NCBI GenBank assembly: GCA_910579015.1
Contig: CAJTRO010000016.1
Location: 62,440-69,458, forward strand
Direction of reading: 5' to 3'
DNA length: 7,019 nucleotides
Source of the DNA: an uncultured Dorea sp.
GTDB lineage: Bacteria > Bacillota_A > Clostridia > Lachnospirales > Lachnospiraceae
Under the pieces are notes generated by a model. The model worked only from the letters and a program-made list of their open reading frames with translations, was not told where the DNA came from and did not search any database. Made by a program: the position numbers and the translations under genes. Shown here one piece after another: positions 6,576-7,019 of the stretch (within the stretch, counting starts at the first letter, position 1; each line of letters begins with the position of its first letter).

Positions 6576-6932
6576 TCAATCAACTGCCTGCAAATTTATC
6601 ATAGCAATTATCTGGCCCTGCATATCCTCAACAGTTTCTATTCTAATCCTGCCGATATTATTTCTTATCATCTCAAAATCTATATCAGGAAACAATCTTT
6701 CACAAAAACTATTTGTTTCGGGCGATGCCCCCATTAAAGCTGTTACGAGTGAATCTGCATCAAACACTTTTAACACTTCTTTCAGTTCCGTTTCAGAAAT
6801 TTTGGAAATCTGCTCAAAATCGGTTATCCTCTGCGGCCGTATCCGAGGTTCTAATATATCATTTATTGTGATGCCATATAATTTGGAAATCTTCAGCAAA
6901 ACCTCTAAATCAGGAATAGATGTTCCGGTATC
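6576..6932 (-). pseudogene. 5'-truncated XRE/HTH gene with FliG-C-like C-terminal domain
   Basis: The readable frame begins DTGTSIPDLEVLLKISKLYG, the second half of a Cro/C1-type HTH domain (normally preceded by a ...SKW segment). It continues through ITINDILEP into a tail of about 85 residues. The HTH helices 1-3 and any start codon are missing: the frame meets a stop (TAA at 6941-6939) just upstream. An internal TTG at 6899 has no ribosome binding site and would leave half an HTH, so an intact gene is not supported. The tail, with LKEVLKVFDADSLVTALMGAS and an ending VEDMQGQIIAMI, follows the pattern of the FliG C-terminal domain. The stretch is visibly more AT-rich than the genes to its left, which fits foreign origin. 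It appears to have been broken by the element to its right. Confidence 0.7.
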
Positions 6933-6957
6933 ACATAGTTAAAGATATTGGTATCAT
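6933..6957 (-). other. Probable mobile-element end and attachment junction
   Basis: These 25 bases separate the stop of the recombinase fragment from the first codon that fits the HTH remnant. The HTH frame resumes at GAT ACC GGA (Asp-Thr-Gly), where an intact gene would have Trp before Asp. The bases at this point (6932-6931) are GA, the crossover dinucleotide described for TnpX/TndX-type large serine recombinases. The exact junction is inferred, since the other end of the element is not in the window. Confidence 0.5.
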
Positions 6958-7019
6958 TCAATCAATTTTGCCGATAAAGCGGTAGAAGATTTCTACCTCC
7001 TGTTCCCGGCTTCCGTCCT
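6958..7019 (-). CDS. C-terminal fragment of a serine recombinase (5' part outside window)
   Basis: The last 19 codons before a TGA stop read DGSREQEVEIFYRFIGKID. From memory, this resembles the very end of large serine recombinases of clostridial mobile elements (resolvase plus recombinase plus zinc-ribbon plus DUF4368), many of which finish with an (E/D)-I-(Y/F)-(Y/F)-x-F-I-G-K type strand. Only the tail is visible, so the catalytic serine and domain order cannot be checked. The gene would enter from beyond base 7019 and end about 25 bases from the inferred element boundary, as is usual for the integrase gene of such elements. The call rests on a short match and could be wrong. Confidence 0.55.
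   Translation of the reverse strand, partial: DGSREQEVEIFYRFIGKID

Noticed and set aside
6421..6942. Plus-strand open frame of 173 codons across the HTH remnant
   Set aside because: The minus-strand reading gives recognisable HTH and FliG-C-like patterns; the plus-strand product resembles nothing and runs over the palindromes.
6981..6997. Perfect inverted repeat GGTAGAA-GAT-TTCTACC
   Set aside because: It lies in recombinase coding sequence, where the codons for Val-Glu-Ile-Phe-Tyr account for it; no T-run follows, so it is not called a terminator.
1..7019. CRISPR array, tRNA or rRNA genes
   Set aside because: No regularly spaced repeats, and no tRNA cloverleaf or rRNA-like segments, were seen on either strand by eye.

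Overview
The window looks like chromosomal DNA of a low-to-mid GC Firmicute, most likely a gut Lachnospiraceae/Clostridium-type bacterium. Strong AGGAGG Shine-Dalgarno sites, TTGaca/TATAAT sigma-A promoters, and an XRE regulator with a helical C-terminal domain next to a PLDc_N-type mini-membrane protein and an ABC exporter all point that way. No phylogenetic search could be run, so the assignment is an inference.

Left part (1-1984, minus strand): an operon reading right to left encodes an XRE regulator with a helical repeat domain, a 67-residue two-helix membrane protein (PLDc_N type) and an ABC-type ATPase cut by the window edge. The partner permease presumably lies beyond base 1. The last two genes resemble the yxlE-yxlF pair of the Bacillus sigY operon. 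A near-consensus promoter (TTGATA-17-TATAAT) precedes the regulator and fixes its true start.

Middle (2009-4786): a minus-strand SPL-type radical SAM gene with its own promoter and a good intrinsic terminator is divergent from a plus-strand two-gene ABC exporter (ATPase plus six-helix ABC-2 permease). The exporter ends in a hairpin that it shares with the converging gene to its right.

Right part (4788-6380, minus strand): an ECF-type sigma factor with a roughly 100-residue C-terminal extension bearing a C-x7-C-x-C cluster is followed 12 bases later by a DUF2461 gene. No anti-sigma gene is adjacent. The sigma leader contains interleaved inverted repeats close to its ribosome binding site.

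Right edge (6576-7019): an AT-richer remnant of an XRE-type gene lacks its N-terminal half. Its C-terminal part reads like a FliG C-terminal domain. Directly upstream lie the last 19 codons and stop of what appears to be a serine recombinase of a mobile element. The two meet at a GA dinucleotide inside the Trp-Asp-Thr-Gly part of the HTH. The simplest reading is that a recombinase-bearing element inserted into and broke the HTH gene, with the rest of the element beyond the window. This junction is the most interesting signal in the window.
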